Counted from the stretch's first letter, positions 11,681-23,794 are shown. The stretch is 64,000 nucleotides of DNA from Mesotaenium endlicherianum (GCA_009602735.1 WELA01001776.1:62001-126000), one strand, 5' to 3'. The notes: generated from the letters alone by a model not told the origin. Numbers and translations: made by a program.

Positions 11681-13212
11681 GGGCAGCTAATGACGACTCA
11701 CTATCTCTAGCATCCTCACAGTCAGTAGCCTGGAATACTGACTGTTGCTGTCTTTTAAAGGCTGGTCTTTTCTCTCGACCTTCGGAAGGTGCTTGACAGG
11801 ACACTGTTCACTGTAGTGGCCCAATTGCTGACAATGGTAGCAAATGGATTTCGATGAGGCTGGTCTCGGCTTAGTCCTACCACCACCTCTTCCATAGCCG
11901 CCTCGAGAGAAACCACCTCTACTTCTAGACTGTATAGCATTATACTCATACTCGTATTCATCACCCGGATCATCCTCAGCCTGGTCTCTTTCAATTGCAT
12001 TGTAGGAACCGTGGGGCTTTTTGAAAATCTTAGACACCAAAGCATTACTCTGGCGCTTGTGATTGAACTGCTGCTGATCCCAGGCATCAGCATCCTGGAT
12101 CAAGTCAGCCAGTTTCTCATACTTCTTCTCAGCAAAATGACCAGAGACTTCGGATTTCAAGCCCTACCTAAAGTATGCTATCCTATACCGCTCTGGCAAG
12201 TCTAGCTGTTTCATCATGTTCTCTTGGAGCTTTTGAGCAAACTCAGCAACTGAAGTGGTCTGCTTCAGTGTTAAGGAGATCATCGCATAGATAGCTTTCT
12301 CCTGCTGGTTGATGACATCAAAGTTCTCATGCAACTTCTCGACAAATTCTACCCACGTAGGATCACCGAGTTGCCGAGCCTTACGTTCTCCTTTCCAGGA
12401 CAGCCCCCAGTCTGCGTCACTGCCTTTCAGTAGCGCACCAGTGTGCCTGACCTTCTCGAAATCTTGCAGCTCTGGGTAGTTCTCCAGCCACTGCTCAACA
12501 TCCGCGAGAAACTTGATCACGTAATATTTCCTGTTTCCCTCAGGATCATAGTCCTAAAAAGTTTTGGCTTAGGCTTACTAGGCCCTCTCCCACCACCACC
12601 AGTGGTTTGAGACCCCAGTTGGTCTCTGTCCCGCAGTAGAGACATTATGATTGTTTTGTCCTCCTGTTGGGACTGATACATGGTCGCCATTTGCGACTGC
12701 ATTTGAACGAACAATGCTCTTAAGTCTACACTCTGGGGTGGTAGTCTAGCAAATGCAGCAGCAGCATTGGCATCTACTCGCTGAGTAGTGTCCTCAACAG
12801 TCCCTCTCGCTCCTGCAGCAGCAATTCCTGCCGCATTCAGCCGGTCACGTGTTTGACCTAGGGGTACATTGAGTTGTACAGCAGGAGGTGGGTTAAGAAC
12901 ATTGGCCGTGGATGCCATAAGTTCTTCAACAGTGCGCTCGTCAGCTTGCTGTCCTTCCCTCCTTTCTGTATCTTCAGCAGCCTTTGCTAATTGTTCAGCC
13001 TCTAATCTGGCTCTCTCCTCCTCAGCTTGCTGTGCTGCGACTACGGCAATAGCAGCTGACTCATCTGCAGCCTCTCTAGCTGCAGTATCTGCCATTGCTT
13101 CAGAATAGGTACGGGTTCCCGCTACATGGCTTTCCGCGTGGTTTTTGACATTCTCGTTATCCTGGTTCTCCATGTCTCGGGAGTTGCTAGTTTGAGACCT
13201 TGTCCTTACCAT
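11681..13212 (-). pseudogene. Element C gag region
   Basis: The Gag starts at MVRTRSQTSNSRDMENQ (13212). It continues through an Ala/Glu-rich helical part and a Pro/Lys linker, then a capsid-like part with FLADVEQWLENYPELQDF and EKLADLIQDADAWDQQQF. A CCHC zinc knuckle, CYHCQQLGHYSEQC, closes it. The layout of helical capsid plus one knuckle is standard for this superfamily. Gag would form the particle and bind RNA. Parallel copies are in A and D. The copy is broken. Confidence 0.88.
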
Positions 13213-13232
13213 ACAAAGAAGACTGTGATAAC

Positions 13233-13245
13233 GGCCTTGATACCA
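13233..13245 (-). other. Element C primer binding site (initiator tRNA-Met)
   Basis: Just inside the 5' LTR the minus strand reads TGGTATCAAGGCC, close to the plant iMet PBS consensus TGGTATCAGAGC. Confidence 0.7.
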
Positions 13246-13246
13246 C

Positions 13247-13979
13247 TGAAATGAATCGACTTACCAAATAGGCAATTAACAATTAATAAAGATCTTTATA
13301 TCAGCAAGTAATCTTTATGGTATTTTTTGTTAACTGGTTAAACGACAAAGGACAACACACTAGCAGTAAATAATACTCGTAACTTAAATGCGAGTAAACT
13401 AGCACCAATCAAAGATTAGTAAACTCATACATTAGCAAGGTTAGAAGACAGTGCGTATCAATGGCTTCTCGCCTTGGATTCAGATCTCTCTCAGTAAGCT
13501 GTACCAGAGAGTTGGCCTCGTTTCCAAATGTCGAATTCAAGAGCAATGCCTAGCATATGTACATGGAATGAGTTTACTGTTCAACGGTCAGTGCAATGGC
13601 ACCGCCTACCCGGGAGTTAACCACGTTGGTAGGACTTCGATTAACCAAATCCACCGCCATCTCCCATCATCCCGAATAGCCATCCATCATAGGGATGTCA
13701 TCTGGCCATTCATCTAGCAGGTGGTACTTAGATGCATATCAAGGCAGTTCGCTGCTACCGAGCACGGANTACCGAGTACGGAAGTCAGCTGGCTGTCAAA
13801 GAATGTGTCAGCAAGCTGACTTAAGCTGACTTCAGCCTGCTGCTTCCGGCTGAGTCATTAAACTGATATTAAATATAAAGTCCACCAGACTGATTATTAA
13901 CTAGAGTTCAGCAGGCTCAACTTATTTAATTGTTATATTTAAATGAATATTATATCAACCAATATACTGATTCATTACA
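13247..13979 (-). repeat. Element C 5' LTR (right)
   Basis: TG...CA, a direct repeat of 5157-5876. It contains a short duplication around the single N at 13769 that is likely an assembly join. Confidence 0.95.
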
Positions 13980-13984
13980 ATGAT

Positions 13985-16369
13985 ATACTTCTCGCCCATA
14001 AACCATAGCGAATGGTGACTACTTGGTGGATCCCTGCATACTGTTGTTGTAGGCAAACTCCAATCCTGGCAGCTTCTTGTCCCACTCTGAAGGGTCCTCC
14101 ATAGTGAAACTCCTGAGCACCTCTTGCAGAGTTCTGTTGAGCGTCTCACTCTGCCCGTCTGTCTGAGGGTGATAGGAAGCGCTCATACTCAGCTTGGTCC
14201 CCATCAAAGTAGACAATGACCGCCAAAAGTTGCTGGTAAACCTTGGATCCCGATCTGAAACAATCACCTTCGGCAACCCATGTAGCTTGAAAATATGATC
14301 AAAGAATAGCCGTGCCACATCCGCTGCCGTAGAAGTCTCCTTCATGGGAATGAAGTGAGCCATCTTGCTGAGTCTGTCAGACAAAACCCATACTGCATCG
14401 TCAGCNAAACCCATACTGCATCGTGCTTTTGACCACTCACTGGTAACGATGTATTGAAGTCCATAGCAATCTGCTCCCAAAGATACTCTGGAATAGGCAG
14501 GGGCTGCAATGTACCTCCCTTCTTTTGATTTGGTGTCTTATTTCTCTGGCACGCATCACAACTCTTGATCCACTCGTCGATATACTTGTCCATATTTCTC
14601 CAATAGTACTCCCGCTTCAGCACGCTTGCCGTCTTCTCGCTTCCAAAGTGTCCAGCATATAAGCAGTCATGATGCTCCGCAAGTAGTAAGTCTCGTAGCT
14701 CCTTGATGTCAGGTACCACCACTCTCTTGGAATCACCATAATACCACATGCCGTCCTTCTTCTGCATACTTGAGTTAGACTCGGTTGTTTCATTGTCAGC
14801 AAACTCTGGATCCTCCTTATAACCTCTCTGAAGCTTCTCCTTGAAGTCCATACTCTCCTTGATGACCGAGACAGCTGCAAGGTCACACCTTCTGGATAAA
14901 GCATATGCAGGGTTGACCTTCCCAGGTAAATACTCAATCTTGTGGTCGAATTGTTGCAGAAACTCCATCCACCTTGCCTGTCTTGGTGTCAACGTTGGTT
15001 GCGTCATAAACTTCTCTAAGCTCTTGTGGTCGGTCTTGATGAACACCTTCCGGCCGTCCACATACCATCGCCAAATCCTCAAAGCCTGAATAATAGCCAA
15101 CATCTCCCGCTCGTGTGCTGCATAATTCTGCTCAGCAGGACTCAACTTCCTGCTCTCGTATGCCATAGTTTGCAATCCTTTGCCCTGGTCCTGGAGAAGA
15201 ATGCCCCCCACTGCAAAATTTGATGCGTCCGTGATGATGGTGAAAGGAAGCTCTGGACTTGCAATTGCCAACAAAGGTGCCTGTGTCAACAGCTCCTTAA
15301 TCTTCTCAAAGGCTTGCTGCTCCTTGTCACCCCATAGCCACTTCTCCTGCTTCTTCAACATGTCCGTGAGCGGTGCACACACCTTGGCAAATTCTTCAAT
15401 GAAACGTCGATAATAATTCGCCATGCCGAGGAAACTCCTGAGTTGATGAATATCAGCAGGCACTGACCAATCTCTGACTGCTTGCACCTTCTTCTGCTCC
15501 ACCTTTACTCCTTCAACTCCCACTATGTGTCCAAGGAACTCGACCTCCTTGAGACAGAAGTCGCACTTGCTCATCTTCCCATATAACTTCTGATCTCTCA
15601 AGACCTCCAACATCTTTCTCAGATGCTCCACATGCTCTTCCAAGGTCTTTGAATAGATGAGGATGTCGTCCAAAAATAACACCACAAACTGGTCCAAATA
15701 GGGTCTGAAGATACTATTCATGAGTCCCATAAATGTAGCAGGTGCATTAGTCAATCCAAAAGGCATGACTGTGAACTCGAATAAACAATAGCGAGTCCTG
15801 AAAGCAGTCTTCTGCAAGTCTCCTTCCGCAATCTGTACCTGGTGATAGCCACTCCTCAAATCGATCTTCGAGAAATACTTCGCCCCGACAAGCCTCTCAA
15901 TCAACTCGTCCACTCGTGGAAGTGGGTACCTGTTCTTGATAGTGACCTTGTTGAGTGCCCGGTAGTCGACATACATCCTCATAGTCTCATCCTTCTTTTT
16001 CACAAATAAGACTGGCGCTGCAAATGGAGACTCGCTGGGTCGGATGAATCCCTTCTCCAATAACTCTTTCAGCTGCTTCTTCAACTCATCCAACTCCGCA
16101 AACGATTGACGATAGGCGGGCCTCACTGATGGCTTGCTCCCTGGTTCCAACTCGATCTTGTGCTTCATAACTCTCTGTGGAGGTAATCCTGTAGGTAGCT
16201 CCTCAGGAAATACGCTCTTGAACTTTTCCAATAGCGCCTTAATTTGGGCAGGCATCTCAGCAGGCTTCTTCTCTTGAGCAGTTGGGCTCTGCTCCTTCTG
16301 AGCAAGGGGATCAGACACCACTACTTGCTCCTCCGGCGATGTACATTCGTCCAGGCTGTTAGGATTCAC
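13985..16369 (-). pseudogene. Element B RT, RNase H and integrase (5' part)
   Basis: This is a long, well-preserved pol stretch. RT carries [55 protein letters not shown] and the catalytic [11 protein letters not shown]. RNase H carries [18 protein letters not shown] and [11 protein letters not shown]. Integrase carries the zinc-binding CDACQRNK and core blocks SDRDPRFTSNFWRSL and YHPQTDGQSETLN. The integrase is cut by element C at 13984 and continues at 5156. A duplication around the N at 14406 is an assembly join. This is the best-kept pol in the left half of the window. Confidence 0.95.
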
Positions 16370-16381
16370 GCTTGCTCCGTC

Positions 16382-16930
16382 TCATGACCTGGCCAGGGCC
16401 ACCAAAACAAGGTACATCTCCTTCACCTGATTTGCCCTGCATAGCTTCTGAACTTGCAGGCTCGACAGAAGACAGTTACTTATGGTCGTATCTACCTCCA
16501 CCTGTTTCGCTGTCTCCATTCGACCATCACGCCCTTGGACTTTCACTTGTCCTGTGCTCCAGTGCACTCGAGGGTTGGCTTTTCTCAGCCATGGTCGGCC
16601 CAATATCACCTCATGGTGACCCAACTTCCTTACTCCGGTGCCCCGCTACTTCCACATGAATAGCTTCCGTAGGTGCACCACACTCGAGTCTCTGCCCATT
16701 CGCCAAAATTGCCTCCTTAGGCTCATAATGCTTTTGCACAGGGATTCGCCACTCTTTCACCAGCTTCTTGTGCACAAAATTTGCACTTGCACCATTGTCG
16801 ACCATACACTTCGCCTTTTTGCCGTCGACTACTCCTTCCACGATGATAGGCTTGTCAACATCTCGTCCTTTGCTTCTCGGCAGGCTCCTGGGGATAACCT
16901 TTTTGTGAGTTCTTGTCTTCACGCCAGTAG
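16382..16930 (-). pseudogene. Element B aspartic protease region
   Basis: The minus strand reads a retropepsin block, GKKAKCMVDNGASANFVHK, then AILANGQRLECG and a HHEVILGRPWL block. The last is the conserved I-L-G-x-x-W/L motif near the C-terminus of Ty3/gypsy proteases. It lies between gag and RT as expected. Confidence 0.85.
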
Positions 16931-16945
16931 ACACCCCAGAACGAC

Positions 16946-17850
16946 TTACTGGCGTCCTCCTTTTTCCTGCTGTTGAGATTGCTTCGCCTTCAAATAACAG
17001 TCTCGAGCCAGATGTCCAAGCTTGCTGCAAATATAGCAGGGTCCTCTCGGCTTGAGATTCTGTTGCCTGCTCTGGTACTGCACAAGTCCCAACTCCATAG
17101 GTACTGGACCTTGTCCACTCGTGCTTGGCGCTTGAGATCCAAAGTGTCGATACCTCCAAAGTTGTGGCTGCCCCACTGCTTGTGACTATACTCCACAGCG
17201 TCGACCCTCGTTGCCAATGCCATCATTTCTCCAAGACTGGTAGGGTCCTTGAGCGCCACTTCCTTGGCCACAGTTGGCTTGAGTCCCCTCTTGAACTTGT
17301 CCATCATCTCCAACTCGTGCATGGATGGGCATTGAAACACCAGCTCGTCGAAGCGCAAAACATACTCCTGAACGCTTCCTCGCTGACGAAGGCGCACCAA
17401 TAGATCTCGAGCGGTAGCCTCGGATGCAATAGGTTGAAATTGCCTCCTCAAGCCTTCGAAGAGCTGATCAACAGTAGCAAGAACTCCAGACAGCTGTTCT
17501 TCTCGTTCATACCAAGCTCTAGCACTCTTTTGCAGCAAAGTTATGACAAAGGCGACTTGCCTGTCGGGCGTGAGCGCGAAGTACTCCATAAATTTCTTCA
17601 CTCCAAAAATCCATTGATGAACAGGCGGCGATCCACGCTCTCCAGTATAAACTTCAGGCTTAGGCGCACGCACTCCTGATGCGGGTGGAATAACTGGTTG
17701 CACCACTGGGTTAACATGAATCGGTGGCACAACAGATGCAGGTGCCAAACTCGTCGAAGCGGCGTTCCCCATAACAACTCGCACCATTCTCTCCACCTCC
17801 GCGCGCATATTTTGTTAGAATTGGGTATAGACTTCTCCTCCAATTGCATT
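16946..17850 (-). pseudogene. Element B gag region
   Basis: This is a capsid-type Gag of a chromovirus, with HQWIFGVKKFMEYFALTP, RAWYEREEQLSG, and VQEYVLRFDELVFQCP blocks typical of the retrotransposon gag domain, then a CCHC knuckle CYICSKLGHLARDC. It is not similar in detail to the gag of A, C and D, so B is a different family. Confidence 0.88.
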
Positions 17851-17998
17851 CGCCATTTGCCTTAGCATCGCCTGCATCTCTTATTGCTCTCTGGTCATTA
17901 TTGGTGCTGCCTGCTGCCCCGCGCGCTCAACATACTCGACATGTTTGCCTCCTCCAGCTGTCGACTGCGACTCCATAGTATAATATGCAAACTAGCCC

Positions 17999-18011
17999 AG
18001 CTCCAATACCA
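17999..18011 (-). other. Element B primer binding site (initiator tRNA-Met)
   Basis: The minus strand reads TGGTATTGGAGCT two bases inside the 5' LTR, resembling the iMet PBS TGGTATCAGAGC. Confidence 0.7.
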
Positions 18012-18013
18012 GA

Positions 18014-18756
18014 TGAAAGGGGCAAGGTGCCCTAGTGGAAGCGTAGTGATTCACGAGGAAAGGAACAAGTTGCAATTATACTAGAGAGTGCAGCGGCATA
18101 TCACTAACAAAGTTTAGGAAAAATACTCAACATTTTGAGTAGCAAGAAACTGCTTACAAATGATGTAAGATGAAAGGCCTTGTCATTACAAACACGTAGA
18201 AATTTACAGAAGTGAAAACTGATAAGAAACAAAGAAGTTATGCCTATTTATAATTTTCTGCCTAAGTGCTCCTCTCTAGGAGGAAGCTACGGATTTTCTA
18301 AGTGTTTGTCAAATCGTCCCTTCCAGAATATTCGTGAGTAAGCTAGATCAGTCTAATCTGACGTGTCGGGCCGAATTGACGTCCACATACATGCATTGAC
18401 ATTACTAGAATATTCTGTCTTAGACGCGCTAGGTTAAACCGAAACTTCTAGGTAAATCGAGCTAGTCGGCACTCCGCGTCCGCCGAACTTACGTGAAGGT
18501 TCGAGTTCATTTTAACGGGCCAGATCGCTGGACGCTGTCGGTCAATCTGACGGTCGCGCTCACCGCGAATTAAGGACAGTCGTTAACCGACCTCAAAACT
18601 AATTAAACTTCAGAAATCCGTAACTCTCTCAATACTTGACCAAATTCGATGAACTTTATATCAAAATGACCACAAAAATGCACTCTACACTAATATACAA
18701 TCAAAATATACTTTCATGAAACTCAAAAATTCACTTTATGAACCTATGACCTTACA
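18014..18756 (-). repeat. Element B 5' LTR (right)
   Basis: 743 bp, TG...CA, a direct repeat of 3783-4525. The next base resumes element A. Confidence 0.95.
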
Positions 18757-20270
18757 TCTATCATCCTCATAGTCACTAGACTGGATTGCTGACTGTTGCT
18801 GTCTTCTAAAGGCTGGTCTTTTCTCTTGACCTTTGGGAGGTGTTTAACTGGACACTGCTCTCTGAAGTGACCCGTATGCTAGCAATGGTAGCAAACAGAT
18901 TTTGCTGAGGCTGGTCTCCGCTTAGTCCTACCACCACCTCGTCCATAGCCGTCTTGGGAGAAACCACCTCTCCCTCTAAACTGCATAGAATTATACTCAT
19001 ACTCGTATTCATCACCCTGATCATCCTCAGCCTGGTCTCCTTCAATTGCATTGTAGGAACCGTGGGGCTTTTTGACAACCTTAGACAACAAAGCATTACT
19101 CTTCCGCTTGTGATTGAATTGCTGCTGATCCCAGGCATCAGCATCCTGGATCAAGTCAGCCAGTTTCTCATACTTTTTTTCAGCAAAATGACCTGAGACT
19201 TCGGCTTTTAAGCCAAACCTGAAGTATGCTATCCTATACCGCTCTGGCAAGTCTGGCTACCTCATCATGTTCTCCTAAAACTTTTGAGCAAGCTCAACAA
19301 CTGAATTGGTCTGCTTCAGTGTTAAGGAGATCATTGCATGGATAGCTTTCTCCTGCCGATTGATCACATCAAACTTCTCATGCAGTTTCTCGACAAACTC
19401 TACCCAAGTAGGGTCACCGAGTTGTTGAGCCTTACGCTCTCGTTTCCAATACAGCCTTCAGTCTGCTGCACTGCCTTTCAGTAAAGCACCTGTGTGCCTG
19501 ACCTTCTCGTAATCTTGCAATTCTGGGTAGTTCTCCAGCCACTGCTCAACATCAGCGAGAAACTTGATGAGGTAAGACTTTTTGTTCCCCTCAGGATCAT
19601 AATCCTGGGGAGGTTTAGGCTTCGGCTTACTAGGCCCTCTGCCACCATCACCTTCACCAGTGGTTTGAGAACTCAGTTGGTCTCTGTCCCGCAACAGAAA
19701 CATTATGATTCTCTTGTCCTCCTTTTGGGACTGATACATGCTCGCCATTTGCGATTGCATTTGCACAAACAATACTCCTAGATCCACATTTTGAGGTGGG
19801 AGTCTAGCAAATGCAGCAGTAGCAGTGGCATCCACTCGCTGAGTAGTGTCCTCAACAGTCCCTCTCGCTTTTGCAGCAGCAATTCCTGCCGCACTCAGCC
19901 GGTCACGAATTTCACCAAGAGGCACATTGAGTTATACAGCAGGAGGTGGGTTCAGAACATTGGCCCTTGCTGCCATACGTTCTTCGACAGCGCGCTCGTC
20001 CGCTGGCTGCCCTTTCCGCCGTTCTGTATCTTCAGCAGCTTTTGCTAATCGTTCGGCTTCTAGTCTAACTCTTTCCTCTTCAGCCTGCTGGGCTGCGACT
20101 GCAGCAATAGTAGCTGCCTCATTTGCAGCCTCTCTAGCTGCAGTATCTGCCACTGCTTCAGAATAGGTACGGGTTCCCGCTACATGGCTTTCCGCCTGGT
20201 TTTTGACATTCTCGTTATCCTGGTTCTCCATGTCTCGGGAGTTGCTAGTTTGAGACCTTGTCCTTACCAT
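18757..20270 (-). pseudogene. Element A gag region
   Basis: Begins MVRTRSQTSNSRDMENQ at 20270, with the Ala/Glu-rich N-terminal part. The capsid-like part with FLADVEQWLENYPELQDY and KYEKLADLIQDADAWDQQ follows, then the start of a CCHC knuckle, and the insertion of B comes downstream. It is homologous throughout to the gag of C (11681-13212) and D (43681-45008). The copy is broken. Confidence 0.88.
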
Positions 20271-20290
20271 ACAAAGAAGATTGTGATAAT

Positions 20291-20303
20291 TGCTCCGATA
20301 CCA
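20291..20303 (-). other. Element A primer binding site (initiator tRNA-Met)
   Basis: The minus strand reads TGGTATCGGAGCA next to the LTR end, a near match to the iMet PBS TGGTATCAGAGC. The identical sequence occurs in element D at 45029-45041. Confidence 0.75.
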
Positions 20304-20304
20304 C

Positions 20305-21019
20305 TGAAATGAATCGACTTACCAAGCAGGCGATCAACAATTAATAAAGATCTTTATATCAGCAAGTAATCTTTATGGTATTTTTCGTTAATTGAATTAA
20401 CAGCAAAGGACAACACACCAGCAGTGAACAATACTCGTAAGTCAAATGCAAGTAAACTAGCATCAATAATGCAATCAGTAAATTCACACATAAGCAAGGC
20501 TAGGAGACAGTGCGTATCAATGGCTTCTCGCCTTGGATTCAGATCTCTCTCAGTAAGTAGTACAAGAGAGTTGGCCTCGTTTCCGAATGCCGAACTCGAG
20601 AGCAATACCTAGCATATGTACATGGAATGAGTTTACTGTTCAACGGCCAGTGCGATGGCACCGCCTACCCGGGACTTAACCACGTTGGTAGGACCTCGGT
20701 TAACCAAATCCACCATCTCCCATCATCCCGAATCGCCATCCATCCTAAGGATGTCATCTGGCCATTCATCTAGCACACCACACTTAGGTGCATATCTAGA
20801 CAGTTCGCTGCTACAGAGTACGGAAGTCAGCTGGCTGGCAAAGAATGTGTCAGCAAGCTGACCTAGTAGACTTCAGCCTGCTGCCCCCGACTGAGTCATT
20901 AAACTGATTATTTTATAAAATCCAATAGACTCAATAATAACTAAAGTTCAGCAAGCTGAACTTATTTAACTATTATATTTAAATGAATATTATGTCAACC
21001 AATATACTAATTCATTACA
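20305..21019 (-). repeat. Element A 5' LTR
   Basis: Begins TGAAATGAATCGACTTACC and ends TTCATTACA. It is homologous along its length to the LTRs of C and D, about 715 bp. Confidence 0.92.
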
Positions 21020-21497
21020 CTACTACACAAATTACTTACTACTTTTGCTTATGTATAAGTTCATTGACTGCATTATTGATGCTCTTTTTTTGCATTGCCT
21101 CAGGAAAATTGCATATGTTAGTTGTGTTCTGCTTTTTTTTATTTAATGAGTTGATTAGAAAACACCATAAGGATTACTTAGTCACATAAAGCTCTTTATC
21201 AAATTGTATATTGCTTATTGGTAAGTCGATCCATGCAAGTAGGGAGGTCAAAAGTTCAATGTGATGCCTTTTGGTCTGACTAATGCTTCGCAACCTTCAT
21301 GGACGCCATAAATGACATTCTGATTACATTTTTGATGCTTGTTTACTTGATTTGATTATTTAAAATTGCTTACGTCAATTGTGTTATGCTTTGGCTTTTT
21401 AATAACTTAATCAATAACCACCATAAAAATTACATGGTGATGTGAACATCTTCACGAAATCCTTGTTCGCATATTGGTGAGTCGATTCATTTCAACA
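21020..21497 (+). mobile_element. Degenerate plus-strand LTR and RT scraps of the A/C/D family
   Basis: This stretch holds two worn LTR tails in the opposite orientation to A-D. One ends near 21240 (TTGGTAAGTCGAT) and one near 21497 (GAGTCGATTCATTTCA). Between them, at about 21250-21322, the plus strand still reads an RT block (VMPFGLTN...). Apparently an old element of the same family lies here, collapsed and rearranged. It is very degenerate. Confidence 0.6.
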
Positions 21498-22575
21498 GCT
21501 GACAAGTTTCAGTGCGGGACATCCTGCCCCTGCAATTACCGTTGCGTAGTATCGCTAAAATCCGTGCGAGCGTGCGAGCGTGTGGGCAATATCGCGTTGC
21601 TCGTTGAGTGTTGGTAGTCAAGTGCCTGCCACATTGCGGCCGTGTGGGGTTGCCAGGATTCAGCACCTGAGCGCCTAACATTTTGAATGCAATCGTGTAA
21701 TCACCGTCTGGCGCTGCGTCAATGCACAAACTTATGGACAATGGCAAGTTGCTCGTCGCGACTGCACCTACCATCCTATCAGGTGACGGCGTGCATACAA
21801 ATGTTGCACAGATGCCACGTGTCGGCGTGGCAATATCGGTTGAGAGCGCGGGTGCAAATGAGGCCGACATGCATTGTAGCTGACGGCACTGAATAGCGCA
21901 CAATGTCAAGAGTTCTCATCCTCGAACGCAACCAGCTCGTTGCTGATCGCGTCGTAACTCAATACATCCTCGCCACGTGTTAGAGCAGCGTCGACTGGCG
22001 CTACGACTGCAGTCTTTGCGGCGATGTCGCTCGTGCGCATTAGCCCAAAGTCGCTGCCGAGTCTCCGCGAGTCCGCTTGTGCTCGTGGTTGCTCTATTCC
22101 TGCAGGTAGACAACCTGCAGGTGCCCGACCTTGCCGTAGCACGTGCAGCATTTGGCTTGTCGTTTTGCGCGAAGATACTGTTCCAACGAGAGTGACCCAT
22201 CCTGCTGCAGACTTGGCAGTGGTTATCCTACGTAATGGCGGCCATAGAGATGCGGCTTGGGAGGTGCTGTGCTACTCCGTCGCAGCTCCTGGCGCACAAC
22301 AATGGACGCCAATCCGACGTGATCACTAATGTTGCTGCGTTCGGTTGCAAAACCGACTTTGTCTCTCCACGACTCTGTAGGCGTCACCCAACATGTACTT
22401 GACGCCAGCGCAACCGATGAGAGGTGCATGACTCTCTCTCTCAGGCGTGGCTCTATATCTTGTAGAAATATATTTGCGGCCTCACGATAAGTGTCGGAGC
22501 CCACTTCTCTACGTAGGTGGGTTAAGCAGCGGAACATCATGCAAATCGTCTCTCCCTTGCCGAGGAATAAGTGGT
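21498..22575 (-). mobile_element. Relic F, gag-protease region of an E-type element, left part
   Basis: This is a worn relative of element E. The stretch 22223-22540 reads CLTHLRREVGSDTYREA and RSNISDHVGLAS, matching E gag at about 33950-34200. The 21900-22200 stretch parallels E 33465-33760, and 21500-21900 is a weaker match to the region beyond. D inserted at 22576 with the 5-bp duplication GTGGT; F continues at 45763. It is the oldest layer in this part, highly degenerate. Confidence 0.75.
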
Positions 22576-22730
22576 TGAAATGAATTGTCTTACCAAATAG
22601 GCGATTGACAATTAATAAAGATCTTTATATCAACAAGTAATCTTTATGGTATTTTTCGTTAACTGGTTCAACGGCAAAAGGACAACACACTAGCAGTGAA
22701 CAACACTCTAGTCAAATGCGAGTAAATTAG
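22576..22730 (-). repeat. Element D 3' LTR, first piece
   Basis: Begins TGAAATGAATTGTCTTACC and matches 45043-45197 of the right LTR; it stops where the E insertion begins. The piece ends GTAAATTAG; the second piece restarts at CTAGCATC, consistent with a 4-bp duplication (ttag/ctag) with one difference. Confidence 0.9.
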
Positions 22731-22866
22731 TGTCGTGCAATAGGAGGTCGGATGCGTATCAATGACACAAGCAATGCATAATATGCAAGCAGGCTTTGCT
22801 GCAATGAAGTCTAAATACATGTGGCTTCATAGCCAAACGATAGTCACGCGTCAAATATTTTAATTC
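22731..22866. repeat. 136-bp segment X outside the left LTR of E (direct repeat of 23795-23932)
   Basis: Starts TGTCGTGCAATAGGAGG and is about 93-95% identical to 23795-23932, in the same orientation. The two copies bracket the left LTR of E. Nothing like it is in the intact D LTR at the matching point, so it arrived with E. Confidence 0.85.
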
Positions 22867-23792
22867 TGGAAGCACATCATGATCTTCAAGAGTAGTCCTA
22901 TATCAGGGGATATAAGCTGTGACTTTGCTCACCACTTGTGAAGTTCTTTTAGTGAGTGGAAACCAGCAAGGCTTGCTCTTCACAAGAGAGAGACTAAGTG
23001 GTCCTGAAAACACAAGAGATAAAAGTGTAAGCTTTACTGAAAATCTCTGTGACTTACAACTGGCATAATGGGACCTCTAAAAAGATGTTCCTCTAGGGAC
23101 ATCTCTAGCACTTATACTCCTCAAAACCCGGCGTCGTATGCGGCGGATCCAATGCATGTAGTCACTCTAGGAGGCTCTCCTATGTCCACTAATGTGTACA
23201 AGGCATGTACTAGCACTCCTATAGGCTAAGCATAACTCAAACCAATCAAAGCAAAGCACGTAAAATATGCTAAGTGTCTCTCATTGGTGGAGCTTCCCTT
23301 GGGTAGTTCTACCTAGACAACGCCTCAAAAGTGAATATGAAACTTGAGGAAGCTTCCTCTAGGAGTAGGTGATGCAATCACCAAGTTATAGCCTCAATGA
23401 TGCACTTATACTGTGGAAATGCAAGACTTATGTAGTCTAAAGGGCTCGCGGACTTGTGCGCACAAAGCTAGGGGTCCTTGGGGTCACGAATAGTCAACAT
23501 TGTCACCTTTGGGTGCATTGAGTCACAAGTTGGCCATTTGGTGTGATTCCGCTCGGTGCCGAAAGGAGTGCGGACTAGATCGCGTCTATCTCGCTCGATA
23601 ATTAACCAAATGACGCGAAACCGGTGCCATTCGGAAGATGCTTCAATGCACTACACTTTGGTGACTCGAAAATCTAGAGAAGGTCAACATATGGATGCGT
23701 AAAGTCAATGAAAAGTTGGTCTTCCTAGGTTGATGGTTCACACACGTAGAGCTTGGTTTTGTACGTCAACCTCGAGTTAATAAATCATGACA
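22867..23792 (-). repeat. Element E 3' LTR (left)
   Basis: Starts TGGAAGCACATCATGATC and ends TCATGACA on the plus strand, 926 bp. It is a direct repeat of 34876-35810 with about 20 differences. Confidence 0.93.
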
Positions 23793-23794
23793 GC

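Larger units (their letters stand above)
5157..13979 (-). mobile_element. Ty3/gypsy element C with accessory 3' module, inserted in B
   Basis: This is a complete-length minus-strand element with LTRs at 5157-5876 and 13247-13979 and a perfect 5-bp target duplication ATGAT (5152-5156 and 13980-13984). Parts in coding order are LTR, iMet-type PBS, gag, protease, RT-RNase H, integrase, chromodomain, a noncoding leader, an accessory coding module, polypurine tract and LTR. By eye the LTRs differ at about 5%. It belongs to the same family as A and D. It is broken, with perhaps eight interruptions across gag, pol and the accessory module. Confidence 0.95.
3783..18756 (-). mobile_element. Ty3/gypsy chromovirus B, inserted into A and split by C
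   Basis: This is a complete-length chromovirus on the minus strand with two 743-bp LTRs (3783-4525 and 18014-18756), each TG...CA. It is flanked by 5-bp target duplications that match at four of five bases (tctag at 3778-3782, tctat at 18757-18761). Parts in coding order are LTR, PBS, gag, protease, RT-RNase H, integrase, chromodomain, polypurine tract and LTR. Element C interrupts its integrase at 5157-13979. By eye the LTRs differ at about 5% of positions, so it is not a recent insertion. It is broken a handful of times besides the insertion of C. Confidence 0.95.
18757..21019 (-). mobile_element. Ty3/gypsy element A, 5' part (gag, PBS, 5' LTR)
   Basis: This is the second half of element A beyond the insertion of B. 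The joined order gag (here), protease and pol (1-3782) matches elements C and D, which are uninterrupted at this point. It ends at the 5' LTR 20305-21019. The target duplication cannot be tested because the other end is outside the window. Confidence 0.92.
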
